Shown here piece by piece: positions 1 to 9,657 of a DNA stretch of 64,000 nucleotides (its first letter is position 1; each line of letters opens with the position of its first letter). Where the stretch lies: positions 1 to 64,000 of the forward strand of contig CAJWZD010000009.1 in the NCBI GenBank assembly GCA_913049685.1. Reading direction: 5' to 3'. The notes under the pieces are model-generated. The model was given only the letters and a program-made list of their open reading frames with translations, did no database searches and was not told the DNA's origin. Position numbers and translations under genes: made by a program. The DNA is from an uncultured Fidelibacterota bacterium. Its GTDB lineage: Bacteria > Fidelibacterota > Marinisomatia > Marinisomatales > TCS55.

Positions 1-46
1 CAGGATTTTCATTCCTGCAACAGGGGTTCGATTCCCCTACGGGCTA
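1..46 (+). tRNA. tRNA-Glu(TTC), 3' part only (truncated by window start)
   Basis: Anticodon stem-loop CAGGA-TTTTCAT-TCCTG (anticodon TTC), T-arm AGGGG-TTCGATT-CCCCT, acceptor 3' strand ACGGGCT plus A; CCA not encoded. Confidence 0.85.
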
Positions 47-79
47 CAATTTTTTTTAACTATTAAATTATTCATTTCA

Positions 80-526
80 ATGAATGTCCCTTATCATCCT
101 TTATTAATTCATCTTCCAATTGGATTTATTTTTGCAGCGTTAATTATGCATTCTATCTATTTATTTAAAGCTAATTGGACGTGTAGAATAGTAAGTATAT
201 GGCTTACTGGGTTCGCTGCGCTTTTTTCACTATTAGCATCTATTAGCGGCCAACTAGAATATCAAAAAGCTTTATCTAAAAACTATTCATCTCAAATTAT
301 TAATATTCTTGAAACCCATAAATTAATGGGCAATTTACTAACTTGGATTTTGATAGTCTTTGCTGTTGTTTGGGTAAATATTTTTTTCAAGAAAATGGAT
401 GATAGAAGAATCGATATCGTTGCTTTTATTATTCTGTTATCTATAACAATTGGTATAACGATCACTTCTTATTTCGGAGGCACTCTAGTTTGGGTATATG
501 GCGTGGGCATTAAGAGCGCTATCTAA
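80..526 (+). CDS. DUF2231-like multi-pass membrane protein
   Basis: N-terminal HPLLIHLPIGF motif and four hydrophobic segments. Confidence 0.65.
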   Translation: MNVPYHPLLIHLPIGFIFAALIMHSIYLFKANWTCRIVSIWLTGFAALFSLLASISGQLEYQKALSKNYSSQIINILETHKLMGNLLTWILIVFAVVWVNIFFKKMDDRRIDIVAFIILLSITIGITITSYFGGTLVWVYGVGIKSAI

Positions 527-1583
527 AGTCTCTACCTCTTTTTAAATAAACATAAAATGATTTATAGGTGTGCGATGAAAACAATCCGTACCCTCCGCTT
601 ATATTTGAACCAGGTAAAGTGTAAATATTATTTTCGAGAGGATCGCCTTGAAGATAATCATAAAAGTTCATGTCAGTTGCTTGAACTGTAATTAACTGCA
701 AACCGTAGTAATTAAAGTAGAGCCAGCTCATACGAATAGGACCTTTTTCAACAGACCACACAAAAGGGTTCTCACGAGATGGATTATTTTTTGCGTCTCT
801 TAAGTAAGGTCCTTTCCAAAGTATATTTACGAAACTTGTATCATATATTAGGTTAATATAGGTGGAATCACGCTTACCATTCCAATTGTAATCATAGTAA
901 TCTCTATCTGTCCCCGGTTCAAGCCCTAAGGTTTCTGTCTCCAAACCATAAGTAAGTGTTCTTACCAGTTTTGAAGATTCATCAATTTCAAAATCCAAAG
1001 CAAACATGGGGTAGGAAGCAAAGCTTCCGGTGAAGCACTGTCCGTAATTATACTCTAAGGTGTCTACTTTTGAAGGTATTGGTTCTCCATTACTGTTCAT
1101 ATTATCTGTGTTTATAGCTTTTACAGGTAGTGAAGTTCCATCATTACAAATATAATTTTTTAAGTCTGTTTCGGAATTAATGTTCAACGATTTTGGAACG
1201 GTAGTTTCAGATGTTAAAGTTTTACCATTTACTAAGACAGAAAGTTTATAGTTTTGACCTGCTTTAAAAACCACTGATTGTTCAGTTTGATATCTTCCAG
1301 GTTGACCTAATACAGGAAAAGCAGTATAGCTATTTCCATCACCGCTAATTGTAATATCTGCATCACTAATCCATAATTGATTGGCTTCCACTTTTTCATC
1401 TAGAGAAGCTGAGCGCGACACAAAAATAGTGTCATCAATCATTGACATATTACCTGAAATATTTCCAAAAACAACGTACTGCTCTATATATGGAGATTCA
1501 GGGTCATTGAAATCATCGCAAGCAGAAAATGCTATAAAAACTAAAATAAATAGAGGATAAAATTTTCTCATTAAAAATTCCAT
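519..1583 (-). CDS. DUF4249-like lipoprotein paired with TonB receptor
   Basis: Lipobox FSACDD; beta-rich sequence; directly downstream of and overlapping a TonB receptor gene. Confidence 0.7.
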   Translation of the reverse strand: MEFLMRKFYPLFILVFIAFSACDDFNDPESPYIEQYVVFGNISGNMSMIDDTIFVSRSASLDEKVEANQLWISDADITISGDGNSYTAFPVLGQPGRYQTEQSVVFKAGQNYKLSVLVNGKTLTSETTVPKSLNINSETDLKNYICNDGTSLPVKAINTDNMNSNGEPIPSKVDTLEYNYGQCFTGSFASYPMFALDFEIDESSKLVRTLTYGLETETLGLEPGTDRDYYDYNWNGKRDSTYINLIYDTSFVNILWKGPYLRDAKNNPSRENPFVWSVEKGPIRMSWLYFNYYGLQLITVQATDMNFYDYLQGDPLENNIYTLPGSNISGGYGLFSSHTYKSFYVYLKRGRDFR

Positions 1584-3904
1584 GTTATACCAATTGTAGG
1601 TATAATTGGAAAAAGGCTAACGGGCTTTCTCTGTATTCTAGATTCGTCTTCTTCATCAACATTAGGTTCACCTTTATCTGGTCTTTTATTTCCATTTTTG
1701 TCATGTTTTTTCTGATCCCAATCGCCATCATCATCTATGCCATTTGACGTATCTCCTAGAGGGTAAGTATATGTAAAGACATTTTCTCTGTTGTAAGCAT
1801 TGATTACTTGCATAAAAAGATCAAATTTTCGTCCTTTAACGTCAAAATGGCGAACAGCACCTAAGTCAAGTCGATGATAAGAAGGGTATCTGCCTCCATT
1901 TCTCGCAGCTGGAATTGTACGGTAATTCTGTTGAGAATCACCGGGAAGGTTTTGTAAAAAATACCCATTAATTGGAGTAAAGGCCTGACCGCTTTGTAAT
2001 GTGAACTTAATATTATATTCCCATTTTAAGCTTGCTTGATAGTTAGCTAAAAAATTTATTACATGGGATCTATCCCAATTTGTAAAATACTCCTTACCAT
2101 TCATTAACTTCCTGCTTACAGACCAAGAATATCCTGCCCAACCACTCAACCTTCCAGCGGACTGCTGAACAAATAATTCAGCTCCGTAAGCATATCCATC
2201 TGCAGGCGTAAGAAGATCAAGAAGACTTTCACTATTAACATTTCCATCGGTTGTTGCTCTAGATTCTTCGTAAGTGAGCATGTTCGTAATATACTTGTAA
2301 TAACCCTCAACTTGAACTTTCAAACCTCTACCGATAAATTGCTCATAACCTAGTACTGCTTGCGTAGCCCGCGATGGCTCACCATTCTCATCAACAGCGA
2401 ACCAGCTATCAAGGATTTGAGCACTAAAGTCATCTTGAAAAGTTGAGATAAATTGGTGATAGTTGCCTACCGCAAAGTTTATAAAACGATTTTCATTAAT
2501 AATATATTTAGCACTTAGCCTCAAATCAGGATATATGCCGCTACTATGAGAAGAAAATGTTATTAATCTGATACCGGGCTCAATAATGAATTTTCTATTC
2601 GGCTTCCACTTTATTTTGGAATAAAATGCTGTTTCAAATGGCTTAGTTTGAGAGTCAAATAGTATTTCGTTATTAAACTTTGAATTATATCTAATATTTA
2701 AACTTTTAGCCTGAGCACCAAAAAATATATTGAAATCTTGGCTACGGAAATATGCAATGTCTCCCGAAAGTGTTTGATCTGACAAAGGATTGTATTCATT
2801 TATTCCAGCGTCTCCGCCAAGACCAAAGCGAGTGTAAAATTGACTGTTTGCGGCAAGGAAGTTTCCTATTATTTTTTCACTAAATACTCGACGGTAAGCT
2901 AAGCTAATAGTTTTATTTCCCCAGTCTGAATCAAGATCTAAATCTTTAAATTCAAGATCATCTACTCCTCTATAAAAACTAAGCGATATTCTATCTTTTT
3001 CATTTAGATCGGTAAAAATATGACCTTGTAAGTCGTAAAAATAATACGGAAGATCAAAATTATCAGTGACATAGGGGAGTACTTTATCAAAATATGTTCT
3101 TCTTCCAGCAACTAAAAAAGCTCCTCCGGGAATGGGGCCTTCAATGGTTGACTGTGCAGTTAAAAGAGAGACACTACTACTTCCTTCAATTTTATTTCTA
3201 TTGCCTTCCCTGCTTCTAATGTCAAGTACAGCTGATAGGCGACCACCGTACTCCGCATTATAGCCTCCTTTAATTAGCTCAGCATCCTTGACTGCATCAA
3301 CAATGAAATTTGAGAACAAACCACCAAGGTGAGAAGGATTATAAACCGTTATTCCATCAAGCAGGATCAAATTTTGATCTGTATTTCCTCCTCTAATTAC
3401 CAAGCCTGTACTAAACTCGGAAGTTGTTAAAACTCCAGGCAAAGACTGAATGGTTCTAAATATATCTGGTTCCGCTAAAGATGGTTGAGACTTTAATATT
3501 CTTGGAGAAAGATTTACCCTGCTTGGTTCAATTTTGTTTAATCTTTCGATTTCTTCGGCTGTGACATCTACTTGCATCAATTCTATAGATTCAGGATTTA
3601 AGGATATATTTATATTCTGAGATGAGGAGACGCTAAAATCAATAAAACGCTCAAATTTTTCATAACCCACATAAGAAACAATCAGTTTGGCAGATTTAAT
3701 TGATATATCGGATAGCACATAGTATCCATTATTATCTGTTGCCATTCCTTGACCGGTTTCTTTAATGAAAACATTTGCCCCGATGAGGGCTTCTCCAGAT
3801 GTGCTGTCAGTAATGAACCCGTATAGCTGATAAGACGATACTTGGGAAAAGGTAATGCTAATTAGCGCTAGGAAAGCTAAACTATTTCTTTTGATTGATT
3901 TCAC
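1571..3904 (-). CDS. TonB-dependent receptor with CarboxypepD_reg-like N-terminal domain
   Basis: QLYGFITDSTSGEALIGANVFIKETGQG...; plug motif IRGGNTDQNLILLDGITVYNPSHLGGLFSNF. Confidence 0.9.
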   Translation of the reverse strand: MKSIKRNSLAFLALISITFSQVSSYQLYGFITDSTSGEALIGANVFIKETGQGMATDNNGYYVLSDISIKSAKLIVSYVGYEKFERFIDFSVSSSQNINISLNPESIELMQVDVTAEEIERLNKIEPSRVNLSPRILKSQPSLAEPDIFRTIQSLPGVLTTSEFSTGLVIRGGNTDQNLILLDGITVYNPSHLGGLFSNFIVDAVKDAELIKGGYNAEYGGRLSAVLDIRSREGNRNKIEGSSSVSLLTAQSTIEGPIPGGAFLVAGRRTYFDKVLPYVTDNFDLPYYFYDLQGHIFTDLNEKDRISLSFYRGVDDLEFKDLDLDSDWGNKTISLAYRRVFSEKIIGNFLAANSQFYTRFGLGGDAGINEYNPLSDQTLSGDIAYFRSQDFNIFFGAQAKSLNIRYNSKFNNEILFDSQTKPFETAFYSKIKWKPNRKFIIEPGIRLITFSSHSSGIYPDLRLSAKYIINENRFINFAVGNYHQFISTFQDDFSAQILDSWFAVDENGEPSRATQAVLGYEQFIGRGLKVQVEGYYKYITNMLTYEESRATTDGNVNSESLLDLLTPADGYAYGAELFVQQSAGRLSGWAGYSWSVSRKLMNGKEYFTNWDRSHVINFLANYQASLKWEYNIKFTLQSGQAFTPINGYFLQNLPGDSQQNYRTIPAARNGGRYPSYHRLDLGAVRHFDVKGRKFDLFMQVINAYNRENVFTYTYPLGDTSNGIDDDGDWDQKKHDKNGNKRPDKGEPNVDEEDESRIQRKPVSLFPIIPTIGITWNF

Positions 3905-4400
3905 TTAATATTTTCTCCGCATGAGTGTTAACATTCATTTTTCTATAAATTTTTTCGATTTTGCCATTCTCATCAATAACAAATGTGATTCTTTTAGTCC
4001 ATAATGGTGAATTTGCTCCGTATTTAACAGCAACTTCTTTTTTTGAATCTGAAAGGAGGTTAAATGGTAGCTTCCATTTCATTTTAAATTTTTTAAGTGA
4101 CCTTGGTGAATCATAGCTAATTCCAAAAACCACTATATCAGATTTCTTGTATTTGTCATATATGTCACGGAACCCGCAAGCCTGAATCGTTCATCCAGGT
4201 GTATCAGCTTTAGGAAAATAATACAAGACAATTTTCTGGCCAAAATAATCAGACAGTTTATGGAATTTTTTATCCTGATCTTTAAGCTCAAAAGAAGGTG
4301 CTTGATCGCCAACTTTTAGCTCAATATTAGTTTTACCTACTAAAGATGAAAAACTAAAAAGTACAATGATGCTAATTGTTAGAATAAAAATGAATTTCAT
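3882..4400 (-). CDS. Bcp/PrxQ-like peroxiredoxin, probable selenoprotein (in-frame TGA at 4193..4191), exported
   Basis: Reading through TGA gives ...YYFPKADTPG-U-TIQACGFRDIYDKYKKSDIVVFGIS..., continuous with ORFs 4191-4400 and 3882-4133 in the same frame; N-terminal hydrophobic signal sequence. Confidence 0.85.
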
Positions 4401-4411
4401 AAATAAGTTTT

Positions 4412-5341
4412 TTAATAGTTCTTGAGATAACTCAAAGTATCGGTATTGTAAGGAATTTGTTCTATCTCAAATAAATCAAAATGATCTTTTGAGTCACATA
4501 CATTACTCTCTAAAAGCATAGTCAGTTGGTCAACAGTGATCGGAAACCATGAAAATCTTTGCAAAAAGAATGCCATTGCCTTTACCGCAATGGCCGGAGC
4601 AGGTACCATCCATTTCTTTTTGCCATAGGCTGCTGCCATAGTTGGAACTAAATCTTTCCAGTGATAGGCTTCACCGCCCAAGTTAAATGTTTTATTTTTT
4701 GCAGTGTCCATAGTTATTGACTTAACAACGAATTCAGCAACATTTTTAATGTGAATAGGTGATAGAGCAAATTTTCCTGCATTAAGCGGCAACAATCCTT
4801 CATGAAAACTTGGCGATGGAATAGGAAGGCTAAGCATGTCCTTTTTTAGTTGTGTACAAAATTCAGGTCTACCATCACCACGTGGATCTCCAAAGCAGAG
4901 TGAGGGTCTAAAAATTGTCCATTCTAGTTTAGAATGCTTTAAATACTCCTCAGCAAGATATTTTGTACTCTGGTATTTTGTGCCATCTAGTTTTGCTCCA
5001 TTTGCGCTGATCAATATATAACGCTTTATATTAAACTCTGATGCTAGGTCAACCGTTTGCTTCACCCCTTCAAACTGAGTCTCCTGAAAGGTAATTCCTC
5101 TATGCGGAAATTCCCTAACTAGACCAATGCTGTATATAACAACATCTGCAGACTTTATAAGTTTTTTAACCGCTTCATGGTTTGATAAGTCCCCCTCAAT
5201 TATATCGCATTTATCTGCTTCGAGTAGTTTTTTAGTAGAATTTTCTCTAACTAAAAGTTTTGGCTTATGTTTATGCTCTAATAGTTCATCTGTTATGTAT
5301 GAACCAACAAATCCAGTTCCCCCAAATAGTGCAACTTTCAT
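4412..5341 (-). CDS. NAD(P)-binding atypical SDR / NAD-dependent epimerase family
   Basis: MKVALFGGTGFVGSYITDEL Rossmann motif; YILISANGAK. Confidence 0.8.
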   Translation of the reverse strand: MKVALFGGTGFVGSYITDELLEHKHKPKLLVRENSTKKLLEADKCDIIEGDLSNHEAVKKLIKSADVVIYSIGLVREFPHRGITFQETQFEGVKQTVDLASEFNIKRYILISANGAKLDGTKYQSTKYLAEEYLKHSKLEWTIFRPSLCFGDPRGDGRPEFCTQLKKDMLSLPIPSPSFHEGLLPLNAGKFALSPIHIKNVAEFVVKSITMDTAKNKTFNLGGEAYHWKDLVPTMAAAYGKKKWMVPAPAIAVKAMAFFLQRFSWFPITVDQLTMLLESNVCDSKDHFDLFEIEQIPYNTDTLSYLKNY

Positions 5342-5826
5342 TATTTGTATTCCTTGCTTTTTTTTACTTCGTTATTTGTAAAAATTTTATCAATTACTTC
5401 TTTTCGATATTTAAATACTCTATTTAAATCATTCCTAATCCAAAGATAATGTAGCGCTCTTCCTAGTACCCCGAGTGGTATAGAGTATTTAATTACATCA
5501 CTAATTAGTACACCATCCTTATTAGGTTTAAAAGTATGTGTATGGTGCCAGAAAGAATAGGGACCTTTTAGCTGTTCGTCAACAAATTTCTTTGGGGGTT
5601 CGTAAGCCGTAATAAGAGTTCTCCATCTCAAGGGAAAACCAAATACCCTAATAGTATATTCAATTAAGGCTCCTCTTTGCATCTTGATGGGTGATGGTGT
5701 TAAAACAATAAATCCCATCTTAGATGGAGTGATTTTAGATAAATTCTCAGGTTTGGAGAAAAAATCAAATACTTCTTCTATGGGTGCATTAACTTGATGC
5801 GAGACATTTAATTCATAAATTTTCAT
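5341..5826 (-). CDS. SRPBCC family protein
   Basis: HQVNAPIEEVFDFFSKPENLSKITPSKMGF; ATG overlaps neighbour, same operon. Confidence 0.8.
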   Translation of the reverse strand: MKIYELNVSHQVNAPIEEVFDFFSKPENLSKITPSKMGFIVLTPSPIKMQRGALIEYTIRVFGFPLRWRTLITAYEPPKKFVDEQLKGPYSFWHHTHTFKPNKDGVLISDVIKYSIPLGVLGRALHYLWIRNDLNRVFKYRKEVIDKIFTNNEVKKSKEYK

Positions 5827-5856
5827 TGCACTAACTTAACGTTTTGTGTAAATAAA

Positions 5857-7227
5857 TCAAACGGATAATTGAGCGTTTAGAGCGTTATTTTGTATATAAT
5901 CATTAACTTTAAATTTTCTTTTACACCCATTGTAGTTCATAAATCTAATCTTGCCGAAAACCGGTCTTTCAAACCATGGCCTGTCATGTATTCCCCCTAT
6001 GCTCCATGCAATACCAGTATATCCATTAGGGTCTCTTCCATCTAATTGGTATTTATCATTTAAGTCTATTGCTATCTGGAGCGCTGATTCTGGATCAGGG
6101 GTCCATTCTAAGATTTTTTTTGCCCAATACATCCTCATAAAACCATGCATTTTACCTTTTTCAACCATCTCGATCTGTGCTGCATTCCAAAGCTCATCAT
6201 GTGTACCCGCATTCTCAAATTCGCTTTTTGAATATAAATACTCACGTTTATCCGATCTATGCTCATTAAGAGTTTTTTTAGCCCATGGATGAAATCCATT
6301 AAAGGAATCATAATTTTTGTTGTAGAAACAAAAATTTTCAGCAAGTTCCCTTCTTACAATGAGCTGTTCAAGAAAACTATTTTTACCATCAGAATCTTCA
6401 AGGTCATTGATTTCGTTCGCAATATATTGAGCTGAAATTTGACCATAATGTATATAAGGACTTAAGTTGGATAAGTTATTCTTGGTTGGATTATTTCTTA
6501 ACTCACCAGAAACATCAAAGCGATCCCTGATAAAGCTGTGTAAAACCTTTATTCCATTTTGCTCACCTGGCATCAACCAACTTATTTCATGAACAGAGTT
6601 ATCAATTTTTAGGTTTTTTAGAATAACATTTGGCTTGAATTCTTCATGCTCATTTTTTTTTAGTGAAAACGGATGAGGGATTATTTTAGGGATAGGATGC
6701 ATAAATTCATCTAGGAGTAAATGTATTTTTCTTCTAAACGTGTGTGCTGCAAATTCTTGTTTTTCACTTACAGCCCAAGTTGGAACAATATTGTGAGCAT
6801 CAATTATCTCAAATGGAATATTTATCGCTGAAGCAAGCTTAGCTACTCTATTTTTGTATACTCTAAGTGGAGAGAAATCTGTAATTAAATATCCAGTATT
6901 AGCTTTAGTGATATATTTTTTTATTGAAGAAATAGCATCACCTCGTCTTATATGGAAGGGAATTTTGTATTTTTTTAATTCTTCAATTGTGTCAAACAAA
7001 CCTTTTAAAAGAAATCCATATTGACGATTATTTGCTTCACTAAAGTTTCCATTAAGAGAATAAAAAACACTTAAGGGAGCTTTAAGTTTGATAGCAATAT
7101 TTTGGGCATGCAATAGAGCCCAATTATTATTTGACCTTCTGTCTCGCTGCATCCAATAAACAACCTCACCATTGGAATAATCTAAGTTGTTGAGTTTTTT
7201 GATACGTCTAGTATCTAATTCAAACAT
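5857..7227 (-). CDS. phr: Class II CPD deoxyribodipyrimidine photolyase
   Basis: VVYWMQRDRRSNNNWALLHAQ and LDGRDPNGYTGIAWSIGGIHDRPWFERPVFGKIRFMNYNGCKRKF, class II signatures. Confidence 0.93.
   Translation of the reverse strand: MFELDTRRIKKLNNLDYSNGEVVYWMQRDRRSNNNWALLHAQNIAIKLKAPLSVFYSLNGNFSEANNRQYGFLLKGLFDTIEELKKYKIPFHIRRGDAISSIKKYITKANTGYLITDFSPLRVYKNRVAKLASAINIPFEIIDAHNIVPTWAVSEKQEFAAHTFRRKIHLLLDEFMHPIPKIIPHPFSLKKNEHEEFKPNVILKNLKIDNSVHEISWLMPGEQNGIKVLHSFIRDRFDVSGELRNNPTKNNLSNLSPYIHYGQISAQYIANEINDLEDSDGKNSFLEQLIVRRELAENFCFYNKNYDSFNGFHPWAKKTLNEHRSDKREYLYSKSEFENAGTHDELWNAAQIEMVEKGKMHGFMRMYWAKKILEWTPDPESALQIAIDLNDKYQLDGRDPNGYTGIAWSIGGIHDRPWFERPVFGKIRFMNYNGCKRKFKVNDYIQNNALNAQLSV
5871..5883 (-). 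promoter_or_regulatory. Candidate operator copy C (GCTCTAAACGCTC) 45 bp upstream of SRPBCC ATG
   Basis: 9-bp-period direct repeat matching sites at 8167-8179 and 10719-10731 with identical spacing to the start codon. Confidence 0.55.
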
Positions 7228-7240
7228 TTAGGATTGGTTT

Positions 7241-8122
7241 TTAAATTAATTTTTTGAGGTCGTTGTAGGTAAGAAACGAATTGTCAATTTTACCCTTGAT
7301 ATCATCCAATAGAAAAAGGCCCTCACCTCCAAATAATATTTTAATATCAAGCTTTTTTGCCACTTTAATACTGTCAAAAATCTGAGCAACTGTTTTAGAA
7401 ACATTATCTTCAACTACGGCGTTACAACACTGGAGATTGCATAGGTAGAAAAGGACAATATCTATTTTACGTTTAATTATAATTTCGCTAAGCTCACCAA
7501 GCTCAGCGTGGGAACCAGAATTGAAAACATTGTATCCATTGTGACGCATTAATACTTCAGACATAACTACGCCAATGTCAGGCAAATTATCTTCAAAATT
7601 TATACATAAAGCATTTTTGCCGTTAAAATTACCATTTGGCTTGTCTCTATTTAAACCGTCAACTGATCTCGTAATGATTTTACGAGACAGATATGCATCT
7701 GTATGAGCAATTTTGTTATTTTTAAGCCGATCTTCAACGATGTTGCCAGCAACATCAATTACGAAATCAAATAGATCTGCAACAGGAGTTCCATTCATAT
7801 ATAAACCATTGATAATGGTATCAACGGTTGACTCATCAGCATTAAGACTAGCGCTGGAAAGATCAATAGCAAGCTGTTTATAATTCTGTTGATTAATAAG
7901 ACCATAAATCTTTTTATGGTTTTTTGATTCAAGGCTTAGAGAGTCACTTTTAGAACTATTTGAATACGTTTTATAATAATTACGTATGTGTTGCATAGTA
8001 AATTTTCGATGACCACCTGCTGTTTTTTCGCAACCCAATTTGCCGCTATCTGTCCAGCGCTTTAACGTAGATATATTAATACCTAAGATGCCTGATACTT
8101 CTTTAGAATTCAAATACTTCAT
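7241..8122 (-). CDS. MerR-type HTH regulator with B12-binding-like domain (CarH/LitR-like)
   Basis: LNSKEVSGILGINISTLKRWTDSGKLGCEKTAGGHRKF; C-terminal Rossmann-like ALCINFEDNLPDIGVVMSEVLMRHNGYNVFNSG. Confidence 0.85.
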   Translation of the reverse strand: MKYLNSKEVSGILGINISTLKRWTDSGKLGCEKTAGGHRKFTMQHIRNYYKTYSNSSKSDSLSLESKNHKKIYGLINQQNYKQLAIDLSSASLNADESTVDTIINGLYMNGTPVADLFDFVIDVAGNIVEDRLKNNKIAHTDAYLSRKIITRSVDGLNRDKPNGNFNGKNALCINFEDNLPDIGVVMSEVLMRHNGYNVFNSGSHAELGELSEIIIKRKIDIVLFYLCNLQCCNAVVEDNVSKTVAQIFDSIKVAKKLDIKILFGGEGLFLLDDIKGKIDNSFLTYNDLKKLI

Positions 8123-8166
8123 AATTAAAGTTTATTTATATTTTTACGAAAAAACAATGAAAAAAA

Positions 8167-8179
8167 GAGCGTTTTGAGC
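8167..8179 (-). promoter_or_regulatory. Candidate operator copy A (GCTCAAAACGCTC) 45 bp upstream of the MerR-B12 gene
   Basis: Direct repeat shared with two other promoter regions at the same distance to ATG. Confidence 0.65.
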
Positions 8180-8181
8180 TT

Positions 8182-9657
8182 TTATAAGTGAAGACTGTCT
8201 GCAATTTGATTGTATTCTATTTTTTGTTCACTAGTTTTTTTATTATAAAGACTGGTCATCATACTCATTCTCGGATTCTTTTGAAAAAATGACTTATGAT
8301 CATTAATGAAATTCCAATATAGTGCATCCCATTTTAAATTCCATTCCCCTTTTTTATAATTACTCATTTTCATAATATAATTACTTCCACTAATATAAGG
8401 TTTTGTTGACATTATACCTCCATCAGCAAACTGGCTCATTCCATATACATTTGGAACCATAACCCAATCGTAAGAATCGATGAAAAGCTCCATAAACCAT
8501 TTATAAACTTCATCGGGGTCATATCGTAGCAAGCACATAATATTTCCTAGTATCATCAACCTTTCAATATGATGACTGTATGCATATTTCATTATATTTT
8601 TTATCGTATCATCAACTGGTTCAATTCCCGTTTTCCCTGAATAAAATTCATCTGGGATCTTCTTTGTAAAATTCCAGTGATTCTTTGTTCTTTGATATAC
8701 ACCCTTTACTTGATAAATACCTCTTATGAATTCTCTCCAACCAATGATTTGCCTAATAAAACCCTCGAGGGAATTTATGGGTATAGAATGCTGATCTGAA
8801 AAATCAAGGCTAGCACTAACGACTTCATTTGGAGTTAATAAGCCAATATTCATGGCAGGAGATAAAACACTATGAAAAATAAACCTGTGTTCTGTAGATA
8901 TAGCATCCTCGTACGATCCAAAATCTAAAAACCTTTTTTCTAAAAAGAGATTTAAAGCGTTTTTTGCTTGTGATCTATTTACTGGATAATTAAATGAATC
9001 TGTCGTTCCATAATTCTGTTTAAAATTAGAGTTGATGTGTTCAATCGTATTTTTAAAATCTACATTTTCATAGGTATTTTTTATCGGTGGTGGAATATTG
9101 ACATTTTTTGGAAGTTTTTTTCGGTTCTCTGAATCATAGCTCCATTTACCACCAACTGGTTTACCCTCATGATTTACGAGTATGTTTAATTTTTTTCTCT
9201 CTTTTTGATAAAAAGTCGTTAGAAAGAATTTTTTTTTATTAAGGAAATAATCATCTATCTCATCTTTGGTGTTTATAAAACCTGGAGTGTCATAAAAATG
9301 GGACTTAATTCTTAATTTTTTGAATACTTTATTTAGTCTTTTTTGAACAATGAAGTCATGAGGGTCCACGTAGTGAACCTCGCTTACTTTATTTGATTTA
9401 AAAAAACTTTCATAATCGTTAGGAGTTTTTATTGTCGAATTATCCAATATCTTAACATTATAACCATATTCATTTAATTCATCAGAATAACATTTAACGC
9501 TTAAAACGTGGAGCATAATTTTTTGTTTATGAAATCGTGTTGGGTACTCCTTATCATTTAAAAAAATAGGGTCCTCCAAGATAAATACAGTTCTTGATCT
9601 AGATAAAACTGGATTTGGATAAAATAGTTGATGGGGTAAGATTAATGAGATTTTCAT
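8182..9657 (-). CDS. Cryptochrome/photolyase-related protein (FeS-BCP / prokaryotic 6-4 photolyase family)
   Basis: DSYDWVMVPNVYGMSQFADGGIMSTKPYISGSNYIMKMSNY and DALYWNFINDHKSFFQKNPRMSMM. Confidence 0.9.
   Translation of the reverse strand: MKISLILPHQLFYPNPVLSRSRTVFILEDPIFLNDKEYPTRFHKQKIMLHVLSVKCYSDELNEYGYNVKILDNSTIKTPNDYESFFKSNKVSEVHYVDPHDFIVQKRLNKVFKKLRIKSHFYDTPGFINTKDEIDDYFLNKKKFFLTTFYQKERKKLNILVNHEGKPVGGKWSYDSENRKKLPKNVNIPPPIKNTYENVDFKNTIEHINSNFKQNYGTTDSFNYPVNRSQAKNALNLFLEKRFLDFGSYEDAISTEHRFIFHSVLSPAMNIGLLTPNEVVSASLDFSDQHSIPINSLEGFIRQIIGWREFIRGIYQVKGVYQRTKNHWNFTKKIPDEFYSGKTGIEPVDDTIKNIMKYAYSHHIERLMILGNIMCLLRYDPDEVYKWFMELFIDSYDWVMVPNVYGMSQFADGGIMSTKPYISGSNYIMKMSNYKKGEWNLKWDALYWNFINDHKSFFQKNPRMSMMTSLYNKKTSEQKIEYNQIADSLHL

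Noticed and set aside
3882-4400. Peroxiredoxin gene split into two ORFs, interpretable as a pseudogene or frameshift
   Set aside because: Both halves are in the same frame, the only interruption is TGA exactly at the catalytic Cys position, and the same thing happens independently at 34837-35289; selenocysteine is the simpler explanation.
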